Of a stretch of 64,000 bases of DNA, positions 8,417-16,500 are shown one piece after another (the first letter of the stretch is position 1; each line of letters starts with the position of its first letter). This DNA is from Tessaracoccus lacteus (GTDB lineage Bacteria > Actinomycetota > Actinomycetes > Propionibacteriales > Propionibacteriaceae), in contig NZ_CP123967.1 of assembly GCF_029917005.1 (NCBI RefSeq), positions 1,922,001-1,986,000 on the forward strand. The letters are read 5' to 3'. The translations under genes were made by a program, and so were the position numbers. The notes under the pieces are model-generated. The model had not been told where the DNA came from. It searched no databases and saw nothing but the letters and a program-made list of their open reading frames with translations.

Positions 8417-9421
8417 TCACTGACGATCCGCCTTGGGGTCGAGCGCGTCGCGCAACCCGTCGCCGAGGAGGTTGAACGCGAGGACGACCAGGAACAGGGT
8501 GAGGCCGGGGAAGATGAAGTACGCGGGGTCGGACGTCGCGTAGTGCACCGAGTCGTTGAGGATCGACCCGAAAGACGGCGTCGGCGCCTGGATTCCGACG
8601 CCCAGGAACCCGAGCGCGGCCTCGGTCGCGATGTTCTGCGGCATCACGAGCGTCATGTACACGAGGATCGGGGCCCAGAGGTGCGGGAGCAGTTCCTTGA
8701 AGTAGATGCGTCCTCGGCCGGCGCCCAATGAGCGGGCCGCCTCGACGAACTCGCGCTCCTTGAGCGAGAGGACCTGGCCGCGGATGATGCGGGCGAAGTA
8801 GGGCCACCCGAAGAATCCCATCACCGCGATCATGAACAGCATGGACGCTGGCGTGCGCCCCACGCCGAGGGCCGACTGGAGGAGGTCGATCGTGATGGTG
8901 GACAGGGCGATGAGCATCAGGGTCTGCGGGAAGCTCAGCACGAAGTCGATGAGTCGGGAGAAGAACCAGTCGACCTTGCCGCCCGCCGTGCCAGAGACGA
9001 TGCCGATGATCGTGCCGAGCACCACGGAGATCGCGACGGCGGAGGTCGCGACCACGAGCGAGACGGTGAGCCCGGACAGCACGCGCGAGAGCAGGTCGCG
9101 GCCGGTGCCAGGCTCCACCCCCATCGGGTGCTCCCAGGAGACGCCGCCGAAATCCCCGATCGGCAGCGACCCGAGCCCGCCGACGAGGTCGCTGTTGTTC
9201 AGGTAGGGGTTGATGATCCCGAAGCGAGTCATCAGGGGTGCGGTGAGCGCAAGCAGGACGAACAGCACCGCCACGCCGAAGGCCACCATGGTGACCTTGT
9301 CCCGGACCAGTCTGGTCCGCACGATCTGCCACGGCGTACGGCCTGCGATGGCCACCGCTCCGTCGCGGGCATCCGCAACGGGATCGGACGCCTCGGCGGC
9401 GCGCGCTGTGTCGGCTGACAT
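8417..9421 (-). CDS. Peptide ABC transporter permease (OppC/DppC type)
   Basis: A 334-residue permease, first gene of the operon. A cytoplasmic N-terminal tail of about 45 residues precedes the first helix. The OppC N-terminal domain and five further helices follow, with the EAA loop LKEREFVEAARSLGAG near residue 220. The start is fixed by GAGGAG 5 bases before the ATG. A perfect 8-bp hairpin lies immediately upstream of that ribosome site. It pairs with the OppB-type permease encoded after the binding protein. Confidence 0.92.
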   Translation of the reverse strand: MSADTARAAEASDPVADARDGAVAIAGRTPWQIVRTRLVRDKVTMVAFGVAVLFVLLALTAPLMTRFGIINPYLNNSDLVGGLGSLPIGDFGGVSWEHPMGVEPGTGRDLLSRVLSGLTVSLVVATSAVAISVVLGTIIGIVSGTAGGKVDWFFSRLIDFVLSFPQTLMLIALSTITIDLLQSALGVGRTPASMLFMIAVMGFFGWPYFARIIRGQVLSLKEREFVEAARSLGAGRGRIYFKELLPHLWAPILVYMTLVMPQNIATEAALGFLGVGIQAPTPSFGSILNDSVHYATSDPAYFIFPGLTLFLVVLAFNLLGDGLRDALDPKADRQ

Positions 9422-9435
9422 GTGTTCTCCTCACT

Positions 9436-9457
9436 GCCCTGCTCCTCGAAGCAGGGC
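9436..9457 (-). promoter_or_regulatory. Leader hairpin just before the ABC operon ribosome site
   Basis: GCCCTGCT (9436-9443) and AGCAGGGC (9450-9457) form a perfect 8-bp stem with a 6-base loop. On the mRNA the stem ends 3 bases before the GAGGAG of the first permease gene. It could modulate ribosome access or mRNA stability. No known riboswitch class is recognised. Confidence 0.45.
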
Positions 9458-9621
9458 GGCGAGCACAAGTTAGCGAACCAGAGGTGACCGGTAGGGAACG
9501 TGCGTGTAACAGTCACGTTGCGATGTGTTCAACGAATCGCGAAATCGGGCTGCGGGAGCCGAGCGCCGTAGGTGCCAGCCCGGGCCGGGAGAACCGATGC
9601 ACGCCCCAGTTCGGCGTCGCG

Positions 9622-9996
9622 TCAGGAGAGGTCGAACGTCACGTGATGCAGGCCGTCGTCGTCGATCTCCAGGCGGAGCACTCCCCCGACCTCGGCCAGT
9701 TCGCCGGTGCCGGAACCGGGCACGATCTCGTAGCGCAGGTCCTGCACCCCGCCCCGCATGGATCCGAACTGGTGGAAGGACACTGTCCCCCGACGCCCCG
9801 CGAGCACGCCGTCGAAAACCTCGAGGGCGACGTAGCCGGCCGTGCCGTCGACGGGGGTGCCGGCCGACATCATCAGCCCGCTGCTGACACCCTCGACGTC
9901 GCCGGACCATCGCTTGGTGAAGTCGAAGCGCCCGGTACCGGGCAGCAGTCCCTCTGCGGGCGTGATCTCGATCTCGAATGTTGCGACGACAGCCAT
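9622..9996 (-). CDS. DUF3224 domain-containing protein
   Basis: A 124-residue soluble protein with the DUF3224 pattern: an N-terminal strand ATFEIEITPAEG, the GRFDFTKRWSGDVEGVSSG segment at about 22-40, the MMSAGTPVDGTAGYVALEVF segment, and a C-terminal HHVTFDLS strand. Family members form small beta-barrel proteins resembling allene oxide cyclase-like folds; function is unknown. It is a single-gene unit between the ABC operon and tRNA-Leu. Confidence 0.8.
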   Translation of the reverse strand: MAVVATFEIEITPAEGLLPGTGRFDFTKRWSGDVEGVSSGLMMSAGTPVDGTAGYVALEVFDGVLAGRRGTVSFHQFGSMRGGVQDLRYEIVPGSGTGELAEVGGVLRLEIDDDGLHHVTFDLS

Positions 9997-10126
9997 CGGT
10001 CCTCCTCGACCAGGGTCCTGCCCCCAGCGTAGGCCGCCAAGCCCCGCCGCGGGAGCCTCGATTGTGCATCGCGTCCCCAGACCTGCTAGTGTTTCGTGTC
10101 GCGCCCCGAAAGGGAACGCACCACTC

Positions 10127-10214
10127 GTCCGGGTGGCGGAATAGGTAGACGCGCTAGCTTGAGGTGCTAGTGCCCGTTAAGGGCATGGAGGTTCAAGTCC
10201 TCTCTCGGACACCA
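10127..10214 (+). tRNA. tRNA-Leu (anticodon GAG), CCA encoded
   Basis: All arms can be folded by eye. The acceptor stem pairs 10127-10133 with 10204-10210 (one G-U pair). The anticodon stem is CTAGC/GCTAG around loop TTGAGGT, giving anticodon GAG. A long variable arm (about TGCCCGTTAAGGGCA) is typical of the type II leucine tRNA. The T arm reads GGAGG-TTCAAGT-CCTCT. The discriminator is A at 10211 and CCA is encoded at 10212-10214. It reads CUC and CUU codons. A terminator-like hairpin follows. Confidence 0.95.
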
Positions 10215-10221
10215 GCGAAAC

Positions 10222-10264
10222 CCCCAGTTGACAAGGCAGATCGCCGAGTCGGCTGGGGTCTTTT
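10222..10264 (+). terminator. Intrinsic terminator after tRNA-Leu
   Basis: CCCCAG at 10222-10227 pairs with CTGGGG at 10253-10258. Inside are further short pairings (GAC/GTC and GGC/GCC), and the stem is followed by TCTTTTC. This is a Rho-independent terminator for the tRNA transcript. Confidence 0.7.
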
Positions 10265-10402
10265 CATGCCCAGATCCGCCAGCCGCTTCGCACGAAGGGC
10301 ACGGCAGGGGCACGTCGACGCCAGCCCTCGCTCCGGCAGGGCGCACATCACGGGACCGTGCACTCCTCCGGTTCTGAATCCACCGGCCTGCCCGAAGGAT
10401 CT

Positions 10403-10453
10403 GTTCAATTTCAAGGCTTGTTCAGATATATTGAACGCATGGATCTTTTGAAC
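10403..10453 (+). promoter_or_regulatory. Candidate promoter with nested palindromic operator for the AbiE-like operon
   Basis: Four half-sites are arranged symmetrically about base 10428: GTTCA at 10403-10407 and 10420-10424, and its complement TGAAC at 10432-10436 and 10449-10453. Both pairs share the same centre and the half-sites are 17 bases apart on each side. A good -10 hexamer, TATATT (10427-10432), sits at the dyad centre, with a weak TTCAAT -35 at 10404-10409 and 17-base spacing. The expected transcription start is at or within a base of the ATG at 10439, so the message would be leaderless. AbiEi antitoxins of known type IV systems bind promoter inverted repeats and repress their own operon; the same is inferred here. 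Confidence 0.65.
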
Positions 10454-11449
10454 GCCAGTGGGGACCAGCTGGCACGCGATGTCCAGCGAGGTCTGGTCCG
10501 CGCTGGGCTCAGGGATGTCACCGCGCTGTCGGTGGACCCCAAGGCGGGGCGGCGACTCATCCTGCGCCGCGGACCCCATCTGTATCGGATGGAGGTCCGA
10601 CCGGCAGTCGGGCTCACCGAGGTCCCCTCCGCAGAACCGGGCTGGATCACGCTCGTCGTGGACAACCGGTTCGACGACACCAGAGCCCGACAGCTCACGG
10701 ACATGGGCGTGAGCTTCCTGGACGACCGAGGCAACGTCCATCTGGCCCTCGATGGAGCGACGGTCGCCCTCACGGCCGGCCGCACCGAGGCGCCAGTTGC
10801 TGCCCCCGCCGGCCCCGCAGGCCAACGGGGAGCAGACACACTTGCCCTGAACCGCGCCAGCCACCGGGTGGCCTTCGCACTGCTGTGCAGACCGACGTTG
10901 GCCGGGGGCCCGATCCGGGAGCTCGCCGCCGCCGCGAAGGTGTCCGTCGGCACCGTGCACAACACCCTGGCGCAACTTGCCTCCGCCGGATTCCTGCTTG
11001 ACGGAGACCTGCATGACACGGGCCGCCTGCTCGATACGTGGGCCGAGGCTTACCAACGGCTGACCGTTCGCTCCCTGAGCGACCGCGCCCTCTACGCGCC
11101 TGATGGGAACTGGCCAGGGGCCCTGGCCCAGGAGCCGCAGGACATGCTTCTCGGCGGCGCCGCGGCTGCGGCCCTTCTCGACGATCACTTCCGGGCCACG
11201 GACGGGCTCGTCTACACCGCCGAGCTCGGGCCGGCGGTGACCCGCCTGCGTCTGACAACCGCGGTGACCGCCTTCCCTGTCGAGGTCCGGCAGCGCTTCT
11301 GGGGCGACGGCCTGCCATCACCCCGGGCCGACCTGACGCCGTCGATCCTGATCTACGGTGATCTGCTCCGCGACAACGATGCCCGCTCCGTGGAGATGGC
11401 CGCCCGATTGAGGAGCAGCGATGCGCACCTTCGCACCCTTGACCGGTAG
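10439..11449 (+). CDS. AbiEi-like antitoxin/transcriptional regulator (type IV TA family)
   Basis: A 336-residue protein. An N-terminal half rich in beta strands (residues 1-130, with LDDRGNVHLAL) is followed by a winged helix-turn-helix at about 158-186 (IRELAAAAKVSVGTVHNTLA) and a C-terminal domain ending in PSILIYGDLLRDNDARSVEMA. This order matches the AbiEi_2-type antitoxins, although without a search I rate the family call as probable. I chose ATG 10439 because it directly follows a -10 hexamer and begins MDLLNASGDQLARD; an upstream in-frame extension to 10358 would lie in front of the promoter. It overlaps the next gene by 29 bases, typical of a TA pair. Predicted roles are autorepression and restraint of the partner nucleotidyltransferase. 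Confidence 0.7.
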   Translation: MDLLNASGDQLARDVQRGLVRAGLRDVTALSVDPKAGRRLILRRGPHLYRMEVRPAVGLTEVPSAEPGWITLVVDNRFDDTRARQLTDMGVSFLDDRGNVHLALDGATVALTAGRTEAPVAAPAGPAGQRGADTLALNRASHRVAFALLCRPTLAGGPIRELAAAAKVSVGTVHNTLAQLASAGFLLDGDLHDTGRLLDTWAEAYQRLTVRSLSDRALYAPDGNWPGALAQEPQDMLLGGAAAAALLDDHFRATDGLVYTAELGPAVTRLRLTTAVTAFPVEVRQRFWGDGLPSPRADLTPSILIYGDLLRDNDARSVEMAARLRSSDAHLRTLDR

Positions 11450-12203
11450 CGACCTGCCGGTCCCCGGCGATCTTCTCGACGCGCTGGTCGACGCCCTGGG
11501 CGCCCCCGGGAACTGGGTACTCATCGGCGCGACCGCTCGTGATCTCGCTCTGGTTCTCGGCCAGGTCTCGCTCCCCCGACGCGCCACCAACGACGTCGAC
11601 GTCGCCGTGGCCGCACTGGACGCGGTCGATTTCGACACGACGCTCGAGACCATCGGCGAGTCCACTCGCGCCTGGCAGCGCCGACGCTTGCTGGGGCACC
11701 AGGTCGACATCGTGCCGTTCGGACCTCTGGAGAGCGATGGCGAGGTCATCATCCACGAGGCGAGCCTCACGGTCATCGGCTGCGCGGAAGCTGCGGCATT
11801 CGCAGACCATGTGCGCCTGCCCTCGGGGAGACTGCTTCCCGTCGCCCCACTGGAGCTCATCTCCGTGCTGAAGCTCATCGCATTCGCAGAGCGCCAGCCG
11901 GCCCAGACCAAGGATGCCGACGATCTCCTGACCGTACTTCGAGCCGCGTCGGAGGGCAGCTACGGCGATGAGACCTGGGTCGATGCGGCATCCCTGGCCG
12001 CGACCGACTTCGATCACGAGCTCGCCAGCGCTCACCGGCTCGGCCGCCGGGCCATCTCATGCTTTTCCTCAGACCGCGCGGCCACATTGCTGATGGTGGC
12101 CAATCGCATCCAACCAGCCTTGCGACTCGCGTGGCGAGGGAAACACGACGCTCTCCTCGAGGCCTGGCTCGCGGGCATGAACACCCACGACCACACCCGC
12201 TGA
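11421..12203 (+). CDS. AbiEii-like nucleotidyltransferase (putative toxin of type IV TA pair)
   Basis: A 260-residue protein of the polymerase-beta nucleotidyltransferase superfamily. The sequence WVLIGATARDLAL (residues 32-44) takes the place of the canonical Gly-Ser loop. TNDVDVAVA supplies the paired acidic residues Asp58 and Asp60, and VDIVPFG at 95-101 supplies the third Asp (Asp96). AbiEii toxins transfer nucleotides to target RNA and cause growth arrest, protecting against phage; activity here is inferred. The Ser of the usual GS motif is replaced by Ala, as in many AbiEii-like proteins. The gene overlaps its partner by 29 bases and must be co-transcribed with it. Confidence 0.7.
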   Translation: MRTFAPLTGSDLPVPGDLLDALVDALGAPGNWVLIGATARDLALVLGQVSLPRRATNDVDVAVAALDAVDFDTTLETIGESTRAWQRRRLLGHQVDIVPFGPLESDGEVIIHEASLTVIGCAEAAAFADHVRLPSGRLLPVAPLELISVLKLIAFAERQPAQTKDADDLLTVLRAASEGSYGDETWVDAASLAATDFDHELASAHRLGRRAISCFSSDRAATLLMVANRIQPALRLAWRGKHDALLEAWLAGMNTHDHTR

Positions 12204-13033
12204 CCGCCGGTTGCCCCCGGTGTGAGCGGCGCCACCGAGAGGGCGCTCGGCTCAGGCGTCCCAGACGCCCGTGGCCGCTGTCCGGCGCGCAAAGACCGAG
12301 AAGCCCAGCGGGTCGCGGCGCCTGTCGCGTCGCGCGCCCCGGCGGCGAGCTTCTCCTCCGCGGTTGCCCGAGCCACGGCCATCCACTCGGCATCCTCGGG
12401 ACAGATCTGCTCGGCGATGAGTTGCGCCTCGACGGACTTGCTCGGGCCGACCTTCCAGAACATGCCGACTGGTGGGCCGAAATCGGGGCCAGGTGTCTGG
12501 AGGACTCCGGGTTCAGCGGCGACCCCAGCGGAGCCTGCCGGGTCACTCAGCCGCGTCCAGGCATCTCCCGCATCAACCCAGTCGGCGTCCAGTCGATCGG
12601 GATTCCAACGAGCGGGGGCGGAGCAAGGATCTCCAATGGCCGAACCGGAAGACCCCTTTCCTCCGATCCCGCATCGACGGAACGGAACTCATCCCACCAC
12701 GGAATCGAAGGTAGTTCAGATAGCTGGACATCCACACGCATTGAGTGACCAGCTTGTGCACAACGCCGGGGGTCAGCGGGTCCGGGACAGGCTTTCCCCA
12801 TCGTGAGACCGGGACGAGTCCGGGATTGATCACCTGACTGGCCACAGGGTACGGCTTGGACCGCCGCGAACAGTGGAATCAGCCGAGCCCCGGAGCAGCG
12901 CCGGGCAATCTTCACGAAGATCGAGTTGCGCTTCGCGCAGTTCCGCTGACGGTGCTACCCACACCATTCCGGCGGGGAGGGTTTCTCGCGACCGCGTACT
13001 GTTGTGCCCTGACAGCGACGAGGGAGTACGCAC
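12204..13033. other. 830-bp stretch without a convincing gene; possible decayed coding remnant
   Basis: No frame gives a full-length plausible gene. On the minus strand, about 12310-12630 reads as protein-like sequence with high GC3 (WNPDRLDADWVDAGDAW, then MFWKVGPSKSVEAQLIAEQI and PEDAEWMAVARATAEEKLAA). It has no start codon before the ATG at 12463 and no sensible end. A neighbouring minus-strand frame from about 12742 (MRVDVQLSELPSIPWWDEF) stops at 12547. Together they look like one gene broken by a frameshift and deletion. The right-hand part (12850-13033) is plain intergenic sequence leading to the next gene. Confidence 0.4.
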
Positions 13034-13420
13034 ATGGGACTGTTCAGCAAGCTCTTCGGCGGCGAGGAGGCGGCCGAACCATCGACGACCGCATTCAGCC
13101 GCGACGCGGTGCGTGAGCCGGTCGAGCGGCTCATCGCCGCGCTCGACGCCCTGACCGCCGAGATGAAGACCGACGCGTCGAAGCTGCACAACCCGGGCTG
13201 GCAGGGCCGCATCAAGGACCTCCGCGGTTCCTCGGGCTCGCTGTCCCTGCTGGTCCGCAACCCCGGCTTCGAGAAGGACGACCTCTTCGAGGTCCTCTCC
13301 ACCGTCCGCCCCCTCTACCGGGGCGAGCCGACCGAGCATGTCGAGCACCTGCACCATCTGAACCAGGAGGTTGTGGACGCGATCGAGGGCGTGCACGCCG
13401 CCTCAAGGGCGTCCGTCTAG
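13034..13420 (+). CDS. Small hypothetical protein
   Basis: A 128-residue soluble protein that I do not recognise. It begins MGLFSKLFGGEE, an amphipathic basic N-terminus common in small actinobacterial cytoplasmic or membrane-associated proteins. It continues with predicted helices (VERLIAALDALTAEMK; EHVEHLHHLNQEVVDAIEG). A GAGGGAG ribosome site lies 7 bases before the ATG and codon use is typical for the genome, so it is probably real. It precedes the PPi-PEPCK gene by 81 bases on the same strand, but no functional link is evident. Confidence 0.7.
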   Translation: MGLFSKLFGGEEAAEPSTTAFSRDAVREPVERLIAALDALTAEMKTDASKLHNPGWQGRIKDLRGSSGSLSLLVRNPGFEKDDLFEVLSTVRPLYRGEPTEHVEHLHHLNQEVVDAIEGVHAASRASV

Positions 13421-13501
13421 GACACACGTCAGGCCGGCAACTGGTCTGACCGAACGACGGGCACCCCTGGTCTGCGCTTCTCCTACGCGCCATAGTGGAG
13501 C

Positions 13502-16500
13502 ATGGCGAATTTCGCGGACACCGCTGCTATCAACCTCCGCCTCGGGCTCCTCGGCATCCCCCTGCCTGACGAGGGGCTGGCCGGGCAGGCCGCCGATCTG
13601 GTGCGGCCCATCCTTGCCCGACAGCGTGAGCTCAGTCGTCGGCTGCAGAACCGGCTGCCCGCCGTGGATGCCCGGATCCAGACCTTCCTCGACGCTTATC
13701 TGGAGGGCACCGGCACCGCGCCGGCTCTGCCGCGCCAGACACTCGTGCTCGACCAGGCCGGACTTGCCCGGCAGATGAGCCTCCCCGTCGACGGGGACAC
13801 CTTCACCTCGGAGACCCTGTCGAGCTACCGGCTGGTCAACGGCATCCTGCACAACCCCGCCAACGACCGCCGCACCACCAAGGGCGTCTTCCACATTGCC
13901 GAGGGTGGCCTGCCCATCCAGGACGACAAGCTCGCCGTCCCCCGCGCCGTGTTCGGCAGGCTGCTGGAGCACGCCTTCAACCCGCCCGCGGACTCCATGG
14001 TCCTGCCCTACACGTCCGCGCAGGAACCCCAGCCTCGCTGCTGGGTCTCGCTGCTGCTGCGCCCCGTCGTCGTGCCCAACGTGCCGGGCTACACCGACGA
14101 GGTGTCGATGGAGACGCGCTTCTTCGCGCCCGCGACTCTGATGGCCAACCTCGACTTCGTCGAGGGGATCTTCCGCAACGGCGGGGACCCGTACCTGCCC
14201 GAGAACGACGCCTCCCTGAACCCCGAGTCGTGGACGGGCCACTCGGGCCTGGTCGTGCTGGCGCCGCACCTCACGAAGCTCACGAAGAAGGAGCTCGGGC
14301 TCCCCCACGTCGACGACGCCACCGAGCGCCAGAAGCGCGACGGCATGTGCTGGAGCGACCCCGAGGAGCGCTACAACGGCGGCTCCGCGTTCAAGGCGTG
14401 CGCGCGCGACGAGCGCGGCGTGATCGTCACGGTGATCGCCGACAACTACTTCGGCTACTGCAAGAAGGAGGTCAAGGCCCAGATCAGCTACTCGGCCAAC
14501 CTCCTCGGCCGCGTCGAGGAGGAGCACTCGGGCGGCGCCATCGCCTTCCCCCGCTACAACCTCGGCCAGACGTTCACCGACAAGTACGCCGACCCGAGCT
14601 ACACCATCGACGAGGTCATCGCCCGCGACGCCGACCGGTTCGAGCAGCAGGCCGAGGGCCACGCCATCGACCTCGAGCACCCCGACGTCGTGCTCGTGCC
14701 CGAGCGCTCCACCTTCTCGCTGCGCGACCTCTCGGTCACCTGGGAGCGGGGCGGCGAGCAGTTCAGCATCCCGCTGCGCGCCGCGACCCACTACATCGGC
14801 CCCGACGGATACATCGTCGAGCTGACACACCTGGCGGCCGACGGTGAGCAGTGGACCCTGGTGGGCACCTCCCCCGTCGCCACCTCCTGCCACAAGCCCG
14901 CCACGGTCTCGGGCGGCGGCAAGTCGGAGATCTCCAAGTCCATCACCGACGCGTTCGTGCAGGGCAACGCGTACATCGCGGACTTCGCCGACGACATGGC
15001 CAAGGTCGCCGACATCATCGACCGCGACTACTCCACCAGGTTCATCCAGCCGCCTGACAAGGACAGCCGGCCGCTGCTGTCGGACGCCCGCAGCGTCGGG
15101 TCCGTCATCAAGCTGTTGACCCCGTCGGACGAGTACACGCAGGAGTACAACGCGTGGCTCGAGAGCATCGAGCATCACATCAAGGAACTGGTCTTCGTCG
15201 TCAAGCGGTTCTACCGCCCCGAGTGGGGCGGCGACTGGGCCAGCCACTTCTCCGTCGGCCGCATCAACGGCCGCGCCGGGCACGCCCTCCGCCTCGACGG
15301 CGACAAGATCGTCGTGAACATGCTGCGCGTCGGCTTCGCCCCCGACGGCTCCTGGCGCCTGTTCGGCCTGCGGCACGACTTCCACCCCGCGGCCAAGGTA
15401 CAGACCGAGGACGACATTACCGCCAGCATCGTGGTGCCGGGAGCCGTGGCCGGGCGCGAGGACGGGCTCTCGCGCAAGTACGTCACCAACTGCGAGCAGT
15501 TGCTGTTCCAGCGCCCCGACGACGCCATCCACCGCGGCTACGACAAGCAGGCGGAGGCGGACATCGCCGGCGGCCCATTCCTGAGCAACTTCGAGCCGCT
15601 GACCACCAAGGACGCCCGTGCCCTCGTGGAAGACGCCATCGCGTTCTCGCAGTTCACGCGTCCGATGCAGGACCTCATCCGCCAGGTCGCCGACGGCCAC
15701 GCGAAGGCCCCGTTCTTCGTCAGCTCCGCGAACCCGCGCATCGTGAACGGCGCCAGGTCCAAGAACCCCCGCTACCTGCAGGTGCGCCCCGACCACTCCC
15801 GCCCCGACGAGACCGCGCTGGCGGACCTCGCGGCCCACATGTTCCGCAGGCTGCCCGTGTCGGCGGATCTTCGGCTCCCCGTCGACGTGGTGGCGGCGGG
15901 CCGCCGCAACAACGCCGCGGAGGAGGGCGTGCCGCCGCTGTGCTGCTACGCGCCGCTGCACTACCTGGAGCTGCCGGAGCTCTTCATGGAGTTCATCTCG
16001 TCGATGACCGGCAAGTCGCCGTCGACGACCGGGGCCGGCTCCGAGGGCGCCATGACGAAGGGGCCTTTCAACGCGCTTCCATCGGTCGTCGACCTCAACG
16101 CGGCCTTCCTGTCCTTCGCGCTGACCGGCTACGACGGCTGGCTGTCGTCCGCCGGCGTGATCGGTCCCAGCGTCCGCGTCGACCACGACATCTCGCTGCT
16201 GATCCCGGAGCTGTTCTCGCGCATGTCCCCCGCAGAGCGCAGCGCGGCCCACCTGATCGAGGAGGGCGCCCTGGAGCGCATCGGCGACTTCCGCGCCGGC
16301 GACGAGCTGATCGAGGCGAGCCGGCTCGGGTACCGCATCACGGAGCGGTTCCAGACGAAGTACTTCGGCCGCATCTTCATGCACCCGCACGTGGTGTTCA
16401 CGGAGAACATGCTGCGCCCGGAGCTGCAGGACGAGGCCGCCTACGCCGAGTCCGTCCGCACGATCGTCACGACGCATCAGCGGGTGGCGCAGTCGTACTT

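Noticed and set aside
12222-12806. Plus-strand 194-codon frame after the AbiE-like pair
   Set aside because: Ser/Ala/Pro/Gly-rich translation without domain; it is antisense to the more protein-like minus-strand remnant.
10127-13033. Attachment-site direct repeat of the tRNA-Leu 3' end
   Set aside because: I looked for a copy of the T arm/acceptor end downstream to about 13 kb and saw none; no integrase gene is present either.
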